Origin: Qipengyuania sp. HL-TH1
Lineage (GTDB): Bacteria > Pseudomonadota > Alphaproteobacteria > Sphingomonadales > Sphingomonadaceae
DNA: 64,000 nt
Reading direction: 5' to 3'
Assembly: GCF_036365825.1 (NCBI RefSeq)
Contig: NZ_CP142675.1
Coordinates: 1,550,001-1,614,000 of the forward strand
Shown here: piece after piece, positions 21,684 through 30,897 of the stretch
How the letters are laid out: each line of letters starts with the position of its first letter
Position numbering within the stretch: the first letter of the stretch is position 1
Made by a program: the position numbers and the translations under genes
Notes under the pieces: model-generated
What the model was told of the DNA's origin: nothing
Databases searched by the model: none
Seen by the model: the letters and a program-made list of their open reading frames with translations, nothing else

Positions 21684-21770
21684 TAAGCTGAAATCACTCC
21701 ACCCACGGCCCACACGGCCACCGGGTTACTTTGACGGCTGCCCCGAGCGTTCCCGAAGGTGCGCTGCAAT

Positions 21771-21802
21771 AGAAAAGAGCCCGAGTGCATGACGCACCAG
21801 GC
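21771..21802 (-). terminator. Terminator of the SRAP gene
   Basis: On the minus strand GCCUGGUGC and GCAC-U-CGGGC form a stem with one bulged base around GUCAU, followed by UCUUUUCU. It lies about 115 nt after the SRAP stop codon. Confidence 0.6.
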
Positions 21803-21918
21803 CCCGGGACATGACCGGCAATGTTCAGCTCTATCTGACCGACGAGGGAATCACGCGAGGCGGTTCCTACACCGGATGGGGGCGCACATAGTGGGATGGG
21901 GGGGATGGGTCAAGGGTC

Positions 21919-22542
21919 CTACAGGAGCGTAGCCTGCGCCGCACCGCCCGCCCACGGCTGCTGCGTCCGGTCGAGCGCCAGCGGCCCGGTCCACGGACGG
22001 CACAGCCCCCGCGCGGCCTCTGCATCGCCGCCTGTCCACGTGCCATAGTCATCGGGGGCGAGGATCACCGGCATGCGGTGGTGACAATCGGCCGCCGGGC
22101 CCGCCGCCTCGGTCATCACCATCGAATAGCACCGGCCCCATTCGTCGCTCTCGCGCCAGACCCCGGCGGCGGCGAGCAATCCGCCATCGGGAAGCGAGAG
22201 CCAGCTACGCGTCTTGCCGCCCTTTGGCCCTTCGGCCTCCGCCCACGCCGTAAGCGGGATCAGGCACCGCCGTTCCGCGAAGCTGTAGCGCCAGAAGAAG
22301 CCGCCCAGCTTGTCGGCGCGCGTATTGTTGACCGGCTTGGGCTTGAGCGGCTGCCCCTTCGCGCCCTTGCGGCTGAGCGGGAAGCCCCACGTCATCGAGA
22401 CCAGCGCCCCCTCGGCCACCACCGCGCCGGGATAGCCGGGAAAGACCTCCTCGCCGAAATTCGCCCCGCCCAGCTGGTCGATCGCATCGAACCAGCGGGC
22501 GACTTCGGAGTTGGGTTTGGTCATGCGGTAGAGGTTGCACAT
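21919..22542 (-). CDS. SOS response-associated peptidase family protein (SRAP, YedK/HMCES type)
   Basis: Proteins of this family crosslink to abasic sites in single-stranded DNA through the N-terminal cysteine and protect them from breakage. The 207-residue protein starts MCNLYRMT, so Cys2 is exposed after Met removal. It has the conserved NNTRADKL asparagine region (about 72-79), RRCLIPLTAWAEAE with the active-site glutamate region, and a CHHRMPVIL histidine motif (about 153-161). The length is typical for the family. Divergent from the AT-rich cassette starting at 22703. Confidence 0.92.
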   Translation of the reverse strand: MCNLYRMTKPNSEVARWFDAIDQLGGANFGEEVFPGYPGAVVAEGALVSMTWGFPLSRKGAKGQPLKPKPVNNTRADKLGGFFWRYSFAERRCLIPLTAWAEAEGPKGGKTRSWLSLPDGGLLAAAGVWRESDEWGRCYSMVMTEAAGPAADCHHRMPVILAPDDYGTWTGGDAEAARGLCRPWTGPLALDRTQQPWAGGAAQATLL

Positions 22543-22702
22543 GGGTGCTGGCGTAGCGGGTGGGAGCTGGGATGCCTAGGGAGGCGGTTCCGACAACGGG
22601 ATGGGGCCTCGCATGGCAGGATGGGGAGCGGACCAAGGATAAGGCGGCCTTGCAACAAACCGGAATTGCGATGAATAGCGACAAAAGGATGGGAGGCATG
22701 AC

Positions 22703-23422
22703 ATGGCTAAGAAAACTACGAAACAGGGGGTGAAGAAACCAAAGGGGAGCAGCGCCACCTCTAAAGCGGGTGTACCGAACAGAGTTCGCAAGCCGTCACC
22801 TTCCTTGGATGTTGACGAAGAAGAAGTAGAGCCAACCGTTACAGAGCTAATCGCAATCTGGTCCAAAGCGGTCGATACACAAATGCACTTCAATGAAATG
22901 TCAGCGAAGTCGCGGCAATTAGGCTTAACATTTGTGGCTGCGGCACTCGGCGTAGGCGTGGTTCTTATGGGCAACCAGAAGGACTTTAGCCTTCAAGCCC
23001 GCATTTGTGGAAATGACGTTATTATTCATGTGACGGTACTGCTAATTCTAGCTGCCCTTTTAGCACTTATAGGCGTGAGGAAACTCGATCTTGGCGTATA
23101 TCATCGGATGCTTCGCGGGGCGGTGACCTTTGGCGAAGATTTTGAAGAATCCGTTCTCCGACCAAGGGCATTCAAGCTTAACAAAGGAATGACCGAAGCG
23201 ATTTCTCATTTTAGCCGACACGATAACGCCAAGGGCACCGGTACGCCGAGAAATTATACGGGCAGCGGCCACAAAGCAGCAGAGAAAAAGATCAAGAGCT
23301 TTTATAATATTACTATGACCTTTCTCGTCATCGCATCATTTTCTATATTCATATTTACCAATTTACAATCCGAAGACGAGGAAAAAACTTCTCGAAAGAT
23401 ACTATTTGAGATATCGGAATAG
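22703..23422 (+). CDS. Three-span membrane protein of unknown function (first gene of AT-rich cassette)
   Basis: I do not recognise a named family with certainty. The 239 residues have a Lys-rich N-terminus (1-30), an acidic patch (37-43), a helix containing IWSKAVDTQMHFNEM (52-66), membrane segments at about 73-89, 106-125 and 204-220, and the motif YHRMLRGAV (133-141) after the second segment. A Q-x-HFN helix, membrane hairpin and Y-H-x-x-L-x-G-A-V block recall small uncharacterised membrane proteins found near defence genes, but I cannot confirm this. A GGGAGG ribosome site precedes ATG 22703. Codon use and base composition are clearly AT-richer than the surroundings, suggesting transfer. 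The next gene follows after 5 bases. Confidence 0.75.
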   Translation: MAKKTTKQGVKKPKGSSATSKAGVPNRVRKPSPSLDVDEEEVEPTVTELIAIWSKAVDTQMHFNEMSAKSRQLGLTFVAAALGVGVVLMGNQKDFSLQARICGNDVIIHVTVLLILAALLALIGVRKLDLGVYHRMLRGAVTFGEDFEESVLRPRAFKLNKGMTEAISHFSRHDNAKGTGTPRNYTGSGHKAAEKKIKSFYNITMTFLVIASFSIFIFTNLQSEDEEKTSRKILFEISE

Positions 23423-23427
23423 CTATT

Positions 23428-24300
23428 GTGAGCAGTAAATTTAAATTACTTATCTGCGATTTAGACAACACACTCTATGACTGGGTTCATTATTTCGTCA
23501 ATTCATTTTACCCCATGGTTGATGAGATAGTTAGGATAACTGGTGTCGATCGGAACGAAATACTTGATGATTTTCGGGAAATTCATCAAAAATACCATGA
23601 TACAGAGCACCCCTTCTCAGCTCTGGAACTGCGGTCTTTGCGATCAGCCTTTCCATTTCTGAATGATGAAAGTCTACGCGATTTAATAGATCCCGCCTTG
23701 TACGAGTTCAACAAAGCCAGAAAGCAACACTTAACTCTGTACCCCGGTGTGATCGATACGCTAAATCGATTGCGAGATGAGGGAATATCAATCGTAGCTC
23801 ATTCTGAGGCGAAATATTACTCTGTTATTGACAGAATCATACGATTTGAACTTCACGAATACTTCGAGGCAATTTACTGTCGCGAGAGATCAAGCCCCTC
23901 CATTAAGAAATCAGATAGATGGCGCGCTTCGGCCGAAACACGCGCAAGCCTCGAAGAGAAAATATTCGAACTCGAACACCATGAACGAAAACCCGCACCA
24001 GGGGTAATTAGAGACATTTGTCATGCGCGAGGGGTTACCCCCGCAGAGACAGCCTATGTCGGAGACAGCATATCGAAAGACATAGTAATGGCCCGTGACG
24101 CGGGCGTCTTTGCAATCTGGGCGCGATACGGAGCAGAACATTCTGCAGAAAAATATGAGCGACTCGTTCGCGTCTCACATTGGACCAAAGAAGATATCGC
24201 ATTCGAAAAATCTCTAAAAGAACGCGTAGTTGGCGCAAAACCTGATGCGATACTAGGCTGCGGATTTTTTGAAATACTCAATGCGTTGGGCGTAGAATAG
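23428..24300 (+). CDS. HAD-superfamily hydrolase with C1 cap (second gene of AT-rich cassette)
   Basis: A 290-residue putative phosphatase. Motif I is DLDNTLYDW with nucleophile D11 and acid/base D13; motif II is AHSEAK with S126; motif III is RKPAP with K188; motif IV is VGDSISKDIVMA with D213 and D218. Residues of about 20-105 form a helical C1 cap. An extra insert of about 30 residues (152-185, charged and helical) lies between motifs II and III. The start is GTG 23428, 5 bases after the upstream stop, implying coupled translation. Like its partner it is AT-rich. The substrate is unknown; a nucleotide or sugar-phosphate substrate is possible. Confidence 0.88.
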   Translation: MSSKFKLLICDLDNTLYDWVHYFVNSFYPMVDEIVRITGVDRNEILDDFREIHQKYHDTEHPFSALELRSLRSAFPFLNDESLRDLIDPALYEFNKARKQHLTLYPGVIDTLNRLRDEGISIVAHSEAKYYSVIDRIIRFELHEYFEAIYCRERSSPSIKKSDRWRASAETRASLEEKIFELEHHERKPAPGVIRDICHARGVTPAETAYVGDSISKDIVMARDAGVFAIWARYGAEHSAEKYERLVRVSHWTKEDIAFEKSLKERVVGAKPDAILGCGFFEILNALGVE

Positions 24301-24642
24301 CGGGTCGCGACGAACTACCGATGCGGCTTAGAAAAACCTTTCAGCATCCCTCCAGTCTCCCCCTCCAGCTCTCCTTAGAAACGATTTTCCTACTCCGCAG
24401 GAATGTGCATTTAGGGGTGGGTCATGAACCACCCGCGCCCCGCAGAACCCTTAGCGTCTTCGCCTCTTGGTGCGCGCCACGACGGCGCGATGCTTCCCGA
24501 TTGCGCGTCACCTAGAGATCTCGCGCCGCTTCCACCGCCAGTCATTGCGAGCGCAGCGAAGCAATCCAGAGCGGCCCTCGCTGGATTGCCGCATCTCTGG
24601 ATTGCCGCGTCGCCTGCGGCTCCTCGCAATGACTGTTGAGAG
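24301..24642. other. 342-bp gap after the AT-rich cassette
   Basis: No gene seen. The first 120 bases keep the AT-rich character of the cassette, then composition returns to high GC. GGTGGGTCATGAACCACC (about 24415-24432) is a short hairpin. The last 93 bases are the palindromic element described at 24541-24633. No target-site duplication or integrase is visible. Confidence 0.5.
24541..24633. repeat. Palindromic repeat of the GTCATTGCGAG...CTCGCAATGAC type
   Basis: Starts GTCATTGCGAGCGCAGCGAA and ends with the inverted GGCTCCTCGCAATGAC; AGCAATCCAG and CTGGATTGCCG inside are also inverted copies. The element is a widespread class of bacterial intergenic palindrome and probably folds into one long hairpin. 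It ends 9 bases before the next gene's ATG, so it could affect its translation. Confidence 0.8.
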
Positions 24643-25359
24643 ATGACCGAACCCACCCGCAAGCTCGCTCGCCAAGCCACCTCCGTCGTCGCGCACACCG
24701 CGCCCGAACCCGAGGAGGACGATCCGCTCCTCGCCTTCGCCCCCTTCCTCCACACCGCCCCGCGCCGCAATTCGATCACGCCCGAGCTCCAGCGCCGCTT
24801 TGTCGCCACGCTCGCCGCGACGGGCATCGTCAAGGTGGCGGCCAAGCGGATCGGGAAGAGCCTCGAGGCGCTGTACAAGCTGCGCGCGCGGCCGGGGGCG
24901 GAGGGGTTTGCCGGGGCCTGGGACGCGGCGCTGGAGCGCGGGGCGGCGCGGCTCGAGGACATGGCGATGGAGCGCGCGCTGCTGGGCACGCGCACGCCGA
25001 TCGTCTCGGGCGGCGCGGTGCTCGGCCATTGGGACAAGCCCGACAATGCGCTGCTGCGCTTCCTGCTCCGCCACCGGCTGCCCGATCGCTACGGCGTGCA
25101 CGATCTGAAGCCCGGTCACCCGGTCTATGAAAGCATCCGCGCCGAAGTGCTGGCCGAGCAGGAGCCGCTGGCGGGCGCGGGCGAGGCGGAAGTGCTCGCC
25201 TCGCTCAACGCCAAGCTCGAACATATGCGCGCGAACGAGGACGCGCTGGCGGCGATGACCGCGGCGGACAAGCGCGAACGCTTGCGCGAGGTGGGCGCGC
25301 AGGCGATGGCCGCGGTGCGCGCGGGGCGCGGCTCGGCGGAGGACGATGCGGGGGCCTGA
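24643..25359 (+). CDS. HTH protein resembling phage terminase small subunit
   Basis: Unknown function. Of 238 residues, 46-90 read ITPELQRRFVATLAATGIVKVAAKRIGKSLEALYKLRARPG, a helix-turn-helix of the kind in terminase small subunits and related resolvase-like domains ('T.GIVKVAAK..G.S..ALYKLR'). It continues GFAGAWDAALERG, also usual for these. The C-terminal half is helical and charged. No terminase large subunit, portal or other phage gene is nearby, so it is either a domesticated remnant or a chromosomal DNA-binding protein. Composition is high-GC like the genome. Confidence 0.65.
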   Translation: MTEPTRKLARQATSVVAHTAPEPEEDDPLLAFAPFLHTAPRRNSITPELQRRFVATLAATGIVKVAAKRIGKSLEALYKLRARPGAEGFAGAWDAALERGAARLEDMAMERALLGTRTPIVSGGAVLGHWDKPDNALLRFLLRHRLPDRYGVHDLKPGHPVYESIRAEVLAEQEPLAGAGEAEVLASLNAKLEHMRANEDALAAMTAADKRERLREVGAQAMAAVRAGRGSAEDDAGA

Positions 25360-25443
25360 CCGGCGGGCGTGGGGCGTGGGCATGGGGCCGGCTTTCGGAA
25401 CCAACCCGCCGCCCCATGCAATGAAGGGGTAAAGGAGACCATC

Positions 25444-25605
25444 ATGGCAGACCCGCAGCAGCACCCCGACGAGCCCATCCATATCGACGCCGACAAGGCG
25501 CGCGGGGCGGAGATCATCCTGACCCGGCGCCGCAACCGCGTGATCTTCATCGCCGGGCTGGTCGGCTTCGTGCTGCTCGCGCTGGTGCTGGGGCCGCTGC
25601 TGTGA
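25444..25605 (+). CDS. Small single-span membrane protein
   Basis: A 53-residue protein: an acidic N-terminal half (DPQQHPDEPIHIDADKARG), a TRRRNR stop-transfer-like stretch, then one membrane span (about 34-53) that ends at the C-terminus (VLLALVLGPLL). The frame is open upstream to 25369, but AAAGGAG just before ATG 25444 decides the start. Unknown function. Confidence 0.6.
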   Translation: MADPQQHPDEPIHIDADKARGAEIILTRRRNRVIFIAGLVGFVLLALVLGPLL

Positions 25606-25658
25606 GGCAGGCCGCGCGCGAGGCGCGAACCTTGGCGCCGCCCGTGCGTTGAGCCCGC

Positions 25659-25970
25659 ATGGCAATCGACGAAACCCCGACCGACGCGACCGATGGCGAG
25701 GCCGCGGCGCCCACGCTCTACCTCGTGTGGCACGATCCCGCGGCCACGCCCGACGCGCCGCTCGACCTGCATGGCGACGGGCATCCGCTGGCCGAGGGGC
25801 TGTGGCTGATCCGCTCGCCGCTGACGCGCTCGAAGCTCTATCACCGGATCAAGTGGCAATTGCCCGGCGACGCCGCGATCGCCTGCGCGCCGCTGGACGA
25901 CGATCCCGCGGGCTGGCCCAAGTTCAAGGGGATGGAGAGCGGCGCGCTGGCGTGGCTGAAGGGGAGGTAA
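25659..25970 (+). CDS. Conserved-looking hypothetical protein
   Basis: A 103-residue cytosolic-looking protein with LYLVWHDPAATPDAPLDLHGDGHPLAEGLWLIRSPLTRSKLYHRIKWQLP, and an end GWPKFKGMESGALAWLKGR. I do not recognise it. No ribosome site precedes the ATG, and a CGAAC-N16-CGTT sequence ends 8 bases before it. An ATCC-loop hairpin element follows the stop. Confidence 0.5.
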   Translation: MAIDETPTDATDGEAAAPTLYLVWHDPAATPDAPLDLHGDGHPLAEGLWLIRSPLTRSKLYHRIKWQLPGDAAIACAPLDDDPAGWPKFKGMESGALAWLKGR

Positions 25971-25984
25971 GTTAGCGCGGTTTC

Positions 25985-26070
25985 TTGTTTTGGCCTCAGG
26001 CGCCGGCGGCCGCATCCGCGGCCTTGGCTATCCTCGCATAAGCTCGGGCGGGCGGTCGCCCTTGCCGCGC
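25985..26070 (+). repeat. ATCC-loop hairpin element, copy F
   Basis: GTTTTGG, then GGCCGC-ATCC-GCGGCC (26008-26023), then TTGGCTATCCTCGC, ending near GGCGGTCGCCCTTGCC. About 45 bases are nearly identical to copy E at 48929-49031. It follows the stop at 25970. The remaining part of the 253-bp gap before katE contains TATAAC (about 26122) without a matching -35 box. Confidence 0.75.
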
Positions 26071-26223
26071 CTGCGGCGCGGATTGGTCCGGCTCTCGGTG
26101 CCCAGCACATGGCGCGCGCCCCTATAACTTTTGTGGGCTCTGCAACGATTGCGCGGGTTGCGGGTTCATCTCCCGTATCGTCCCCCCTCCCCCCACCCCC
26201 GACGATGTGACGGAAGGAACCCC

Positions 26224-28317
<2,094 letters not shown>

Positions 28318-28327
28318 TGCCGGTATT

Positions 28328-28354
28328 GGGGGCATCCGCTACTGCGGGTGCCCC
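28328..28354 (+). terminator. Hairpin after katE
   Basis: GGGGCATCCGC-TACT-GCGGGTGCCCC forms an 11-bp stem (one G.U) followed by TTCCCC. It may end katE transcription but lacks a good U run. Confidence 0.4.
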
Positions 28355-28432
28355 TTCCCCGCTGGCACAGGCCCGCAAATACGCCTAGGCTATCCCCCGA
28401 TGCGGCGTGCGCCGTACGGGTGGAGGTCATGA

Positions 28433-29089
28433 ATGGCGGAAAGCGGGAATATCCCTTTGGAGCTGGCCTCGCATAGCTGCGGCGAGGCATCGATCCACAC
28501 GCGCCTGGAAGACGGGCGCACGATCTGCATCCGCACGGTCACCCCCAAGGACGAGGACCGGCTGCGCGCCGGCATCGCGCGGATGAGCCCGCGCTCACGC
28601 TATCTGCGGTTCTTCTCCGGCGGCGCAAGCCCGCCCGACTGGGTGATCGAGCGATTGCTCGATGCCGATGGCGTGCTCCACCTCGCCTGGGGCGCGCTCG
28701 ACCTGTCCGATCCCGACCATCCCGCGATGGGGGTGGTCCACGCGATGCGTCCCGAGAAGGGCGATGCGGTGGCCGAATTTTCGGTCGGCGTTGTCGATGC
28801 CTATCACGGTCTGGGGATCGGCCGGCTGCTGACCGCGACGCTGCTGCTCGATGCCGCGGGCGGCCAGCTCGAGGCGTTTCGCGCGCATGTGCTGTCGGAA
28901 AACGAGGCCGCGCGCAGTTTCATCAAGCGGCTGGGCGGCCAGCATGTCGCGCAGGACGGACCGCAGGCGGAATATCGGGTGGAGGTCGCGCCTGCACTGG
29001 AACGGCTGCGCGGGGAAAGCCGCCCCGGCGGGCTCGCCGCGATCTTCGCGCATTTTGACGCGCGCAAAGCGGCGGGCGGCGGCGGCTGA
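28433..29089 (+). CDS. GNAT family N-acetyltransferase
   Basis: Cytosolic acyl-CoA-dependent acetyltransferase, 218 residues. The acetyl-CoA loop is VDAYHGLGIGRLLTATLL (about 121-138), preceded by AEFSVGV (beta-4). The N-terminal part, with RPVTPKDEDRLRAGIARMSPRSRYLRFF-type sequence, resembles the GNAT proteins related to those fused to acyl-CoA synthetase (Pat-like) and can act on proteins, but the target cannot be read. Ends one base from the opposing acetyltransferase. Confidence 0.85.
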   Translation: MAESGNIPLELASHSCGEASIHTRLEDGRTICIRTVTPKDEDRLRAGIARMSPRSRYLRFFSGGASPPDWVIERLLDADGVLHLAWGALDLSDPDHPAMGVVHAMRPEKGDAVAEFSVGVVDAYHGLGIGRLLTATLLLDAAGGQLEAFRAHVLSENEAARSFIKRLGGQHVAQDGPQAEYRVEVAPALERLRGESRPGGLAAIFAHFDARKAAGGGG

Positions 29090-29614
29090 TCAGGCGGGAC
29101 GCGGGTCGCTGGCGAGCAGGCCGTAGAGGCACACGTCGCGCAGCCCCTCATGCGTCGTCTCGTGTGCGCGCAGCAGCGCCTCGCGGGTGAAGCCCAGCGC
29201 TTCGGCCAGCCGCAGCGAGGCGTGGTTTTCCGCATCGATCTCGGCGGTGAGCTTGCGCGCCCCCTCGGCGAACAGCTGCGCCACCAGCGCGGCCATGCAT
29301 TCGCGCGCGACGCCCCGCCCCTGCCACGCGGCGCAGGTGATGTAGCCGATCTCGACCGCGCGCGCCTCGTGCCCCGGCACCGCGACGAAGCGCCCCGCGA
29401 CCGTGCCTTGGGCATCCTGTGCGATCCAGCTGCGCCCGTCCCATGCGGGATCGGCGAGCCAGCCCCACAGCTCGGCCTCGTCGGCAAAGGCGGGGCGCGT
29501 GAGGAAGCGGCACTGCGCGGGATCGCCCAGCGTGGGCAGCAGCGCGGCGGCGTCCGTACGGCGCAGCGGGCGCAGCGTGAAGCGCGGGGTGTGAAGTTCG
29601 GGAACCGCGGTCAT
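29090..29614 (-). CDS. GNAT family N-acetyltransferase, RimJ/RimL-like
   Basis: A 174-residue acetyltransferase. It begins with LHTPRFTLRPLRRTDAAALLPTLGDP, the usual RimJ-type N-terminus, and has the acyl-CoA loop AAWQGRGVARECMAAL (about 108-123) and the C-terminal LRLAEALGFTREALLRAHETTHEG. RimJ/RimL relatives acetylate ribosomal protein N-termini or other small amine substrates; the actual substrate is unknown. It converges tail to tail with the gene at 28433. Confidence 0.85.
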   Translation of the reverse strand: MTAVPELHTPRFTLRPLRRTDAAALLPTLGDPAQCRFLTRPAFADEAELWGWLADPAWDGRSWIAQDAQGTVAGRFVAVPGHEARAVEIGYITCAAWQGRGVARECMAALVAQLFAEGARKLTAEIDAENHASLRLAEALGFTREALLRAHETTHEGLRDVCLYGLLASDPRPA

Positions 29615-29654
29615 CGGCGCAGGTCTAGCGCGCAGCGGGCGCGAGGCAAGCGCC

Positions 29655-30281
29655 TCAGCAGGTCAGCCGGGTCAGGTTCTGCGTGTTGCTGATTTCATTG
29701 TTTTGCCGCCCACGCACGTTGAACGCGCTTTCGTAGCGGATGGTCGGCGGATCGAAAAACCCGGTCGAGACCAGCGGCTGGTAGTCGTAGGTCACTTCGA
29801 CGAACATGACCGCAGTATCTTCAAGTGCGGTGATCTTGTCGCTGCCCGTGCCCAGACCATCTTCGAGGCTGTCGTCGTCCTTGCCGTCGCCTTGTTCGCC
29901 ATAGCTCGGGGTTACCGACGTATCGTCGCCCCAGCAGCGCTGCCAGACAATCGTCTGTCCCTCGTCCGAACCCGACCGGCCATTGTGTTCGAGACTGGAG
30001 AGCACCATGCGTCCGTTGGGTTCGAAATCGAGCCCGCTCGAGGCATAGTCCGCGCCGGTGAAGACCTCGTAGATATTGGCTTCATCGATGCCCGAGGTCA
30101 CACGTCCGGCATTGTCGGCCACGGTCATCGCCATCTGGCTGACCCGCAAATGCGACAGCGCAAGATTCGACAGCTCGAGCCCCGTCAGCACCAGCATGAG
30201 AAAGATCGGCGCCGCGAAGGCGAACTCGGTCAGCGCCAGGCCGCGCGTGTCGCGGGCGAGGGTGCGTAGCGACTCAAGCAC
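29655..30281 (-). CDS. TadE/TadG-family pilus assembly protein
   Basis: A 208-residue pseudopilin-like protein. The N-terminus LARDTRGLALTEFAFAAPIFLMLVLTGLELSNLAL is the TadE domain: a short basic start, the G-x3-E-F motif and one membrane segment (about 20-40). The remainder is predicted extracytoplasmic and polar, ending in two cysteine-containing stretches (RCWGDD; TRLTC). It is the third gene of a trio (30894, 30274, 29655) translated leftwards and overlaps the previous gene by 8 bases. Confidence 0.85.
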   Translation of the reverse strand: MLESLRTLARDTRGLALTEFAFAAPIFLMLVLTGLELSNLALSHLRVSQMAMTVADNAGRVTSGIDEANIYEVFTGADYASSGLDFEPNGRMVLSSLEHNGRSGSDEGQTIVWQRCWGDDTSVTPSYGEQGDGKDDDSLEDGLGTGSDKITALEDTAVMFVEVTYDYQPLVSTGFFDPPTIRYESAFNVRGRQNNEISNTQNLTRLTC

Positions 30282-30897
30282 AAATCACCGCCGCGGTTGC
30301 CTGCTTGTCATAGGGCTGGTTACGGACCGCGGTCTGGAGCGTGTACTCCATGGTCGGGCCGACGCCGGGCAGGAAGTTCTGCAGCGGCAGGATCCGCGGA
30401 GTGCTGATCGACGCGCTGTAAAGCACGACGTCGTCCGCGCCGCCATTGCCGGTTTTGCCGGCGTCGGTATCGTAGCTGCCATTACCGTTGGCGTCTTCCC
30501 AGCAATCGTTATCGTCGGCGTCGAATTGCCCGTTGCCATTGTTGTCGGTCATCAGTTTCTCCGGATTGCCGATGGCGGAGAATTCGAAATAGCTTTTCTG
30601 CGTCACCTCGATCGACGCATTGGGTGCGACATGCTTGACCGTTTCTTCGATCAGGTTTTCGACCTGTTCCTCGACCGTGCTGCCAGGAACGTTGATGATC
30701 GGGAATTCCACCGCCGCGGTCCGCGCTGCATCATTGAGCGCGCCCTGCATGGTCGACCGGACATAGCTGTTGTAGCCCAGTTCGAGCCCGCCCATCAGCA
30801 ACAGCAGCATGGGGCCGACGACGAATGCGAATTCGACGATCGTCGCACCGCGCTCGTCATCGCGCAGCTGGTGCAGGCTGGTACGCAGCCCGCTCAC
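30274..30897 (-). CDS. TadE-family protein with two EF-hand-like loops
   Basis: A 207-residue TadE-like pseudopilin: DERGATIVEFAFVVGPMLLLLMGGLELGYN is the TadE motif plus membrane span (18-43). Between about 117 and 147 lie two sequences fitting a calcium-binding loop D-x-N-x-N-G-x-[FY]-D-x-D: D118-N120-N122-G123-F125-D126-D128 and D135-N137-N139-G140-Y142-D143-D145. Together they suggest metal binding in the extracytoplasmic part. It overlaps the vWA gene by 4 bases. Confidence 0.82.
   Translation of the reverse strand: MSGLRTSLHQLRDDERGATIVEFAFVVGPMLLLLMGGLELGYNSYVRSTMQGALNDAARTAAVEFPIINVPGSTVEEQVENLIEETVKHVAPNASIEVTQKSYFEFSAIGNPEKLMTDNNGNGQFDADDNDCWEDANGNGSYDTDAGKTGNGGADDVVLYSASISTPRILPLQNFLPGVGPTMEYTLQTAVRNQPYDKQATAAVICA

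Larger units (their letters stand above)
21514..21918. other. 405-bp leader region of rpsL with composite repeats and an SRAP-gene terminator
   Basis: No gene seen. From left to right on the plus strand: short rpsL leader; a composite palindromic element at 21580-21683 (GTCATCCC..., CCCTGCGAAGGCAGGG, AGCTGGGATC, ATTCCAGC-TTTC-GCTGGAAT, GACGTC); then the minus-strand terminator at 21771-21802. The rpsL promoter should lie between the terminator and the repeats, but I cannot point to convincing -35/-10 boxes. Confidence 0.6.

Noticed and set aside
24643..25359. Prophage remnant around the terminase-like HTH protein
   Set aside because: No other phage gene, integrase or attachment repeat is visible, and composition matches the genome. 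Kept only as an HTH protein.
25630..25650. EcfG-like promoter CGAAC-N16-CGTT before the gene at 25659
   Set aside because: The -35 box has a mismatch at a critical base, and the predicted start would leave almost no leader. Possible but too weak to list.
26140..26190. tRNA-like or tmRNA-like 3' end before katE (GCGGGTTCATCTCCCG)
   Set aside because: The T-arm-like stem lacks a matching 5' acceptor strand and anticodon arm within the expected distance, so no RNA gene or attachment site can be claimed.
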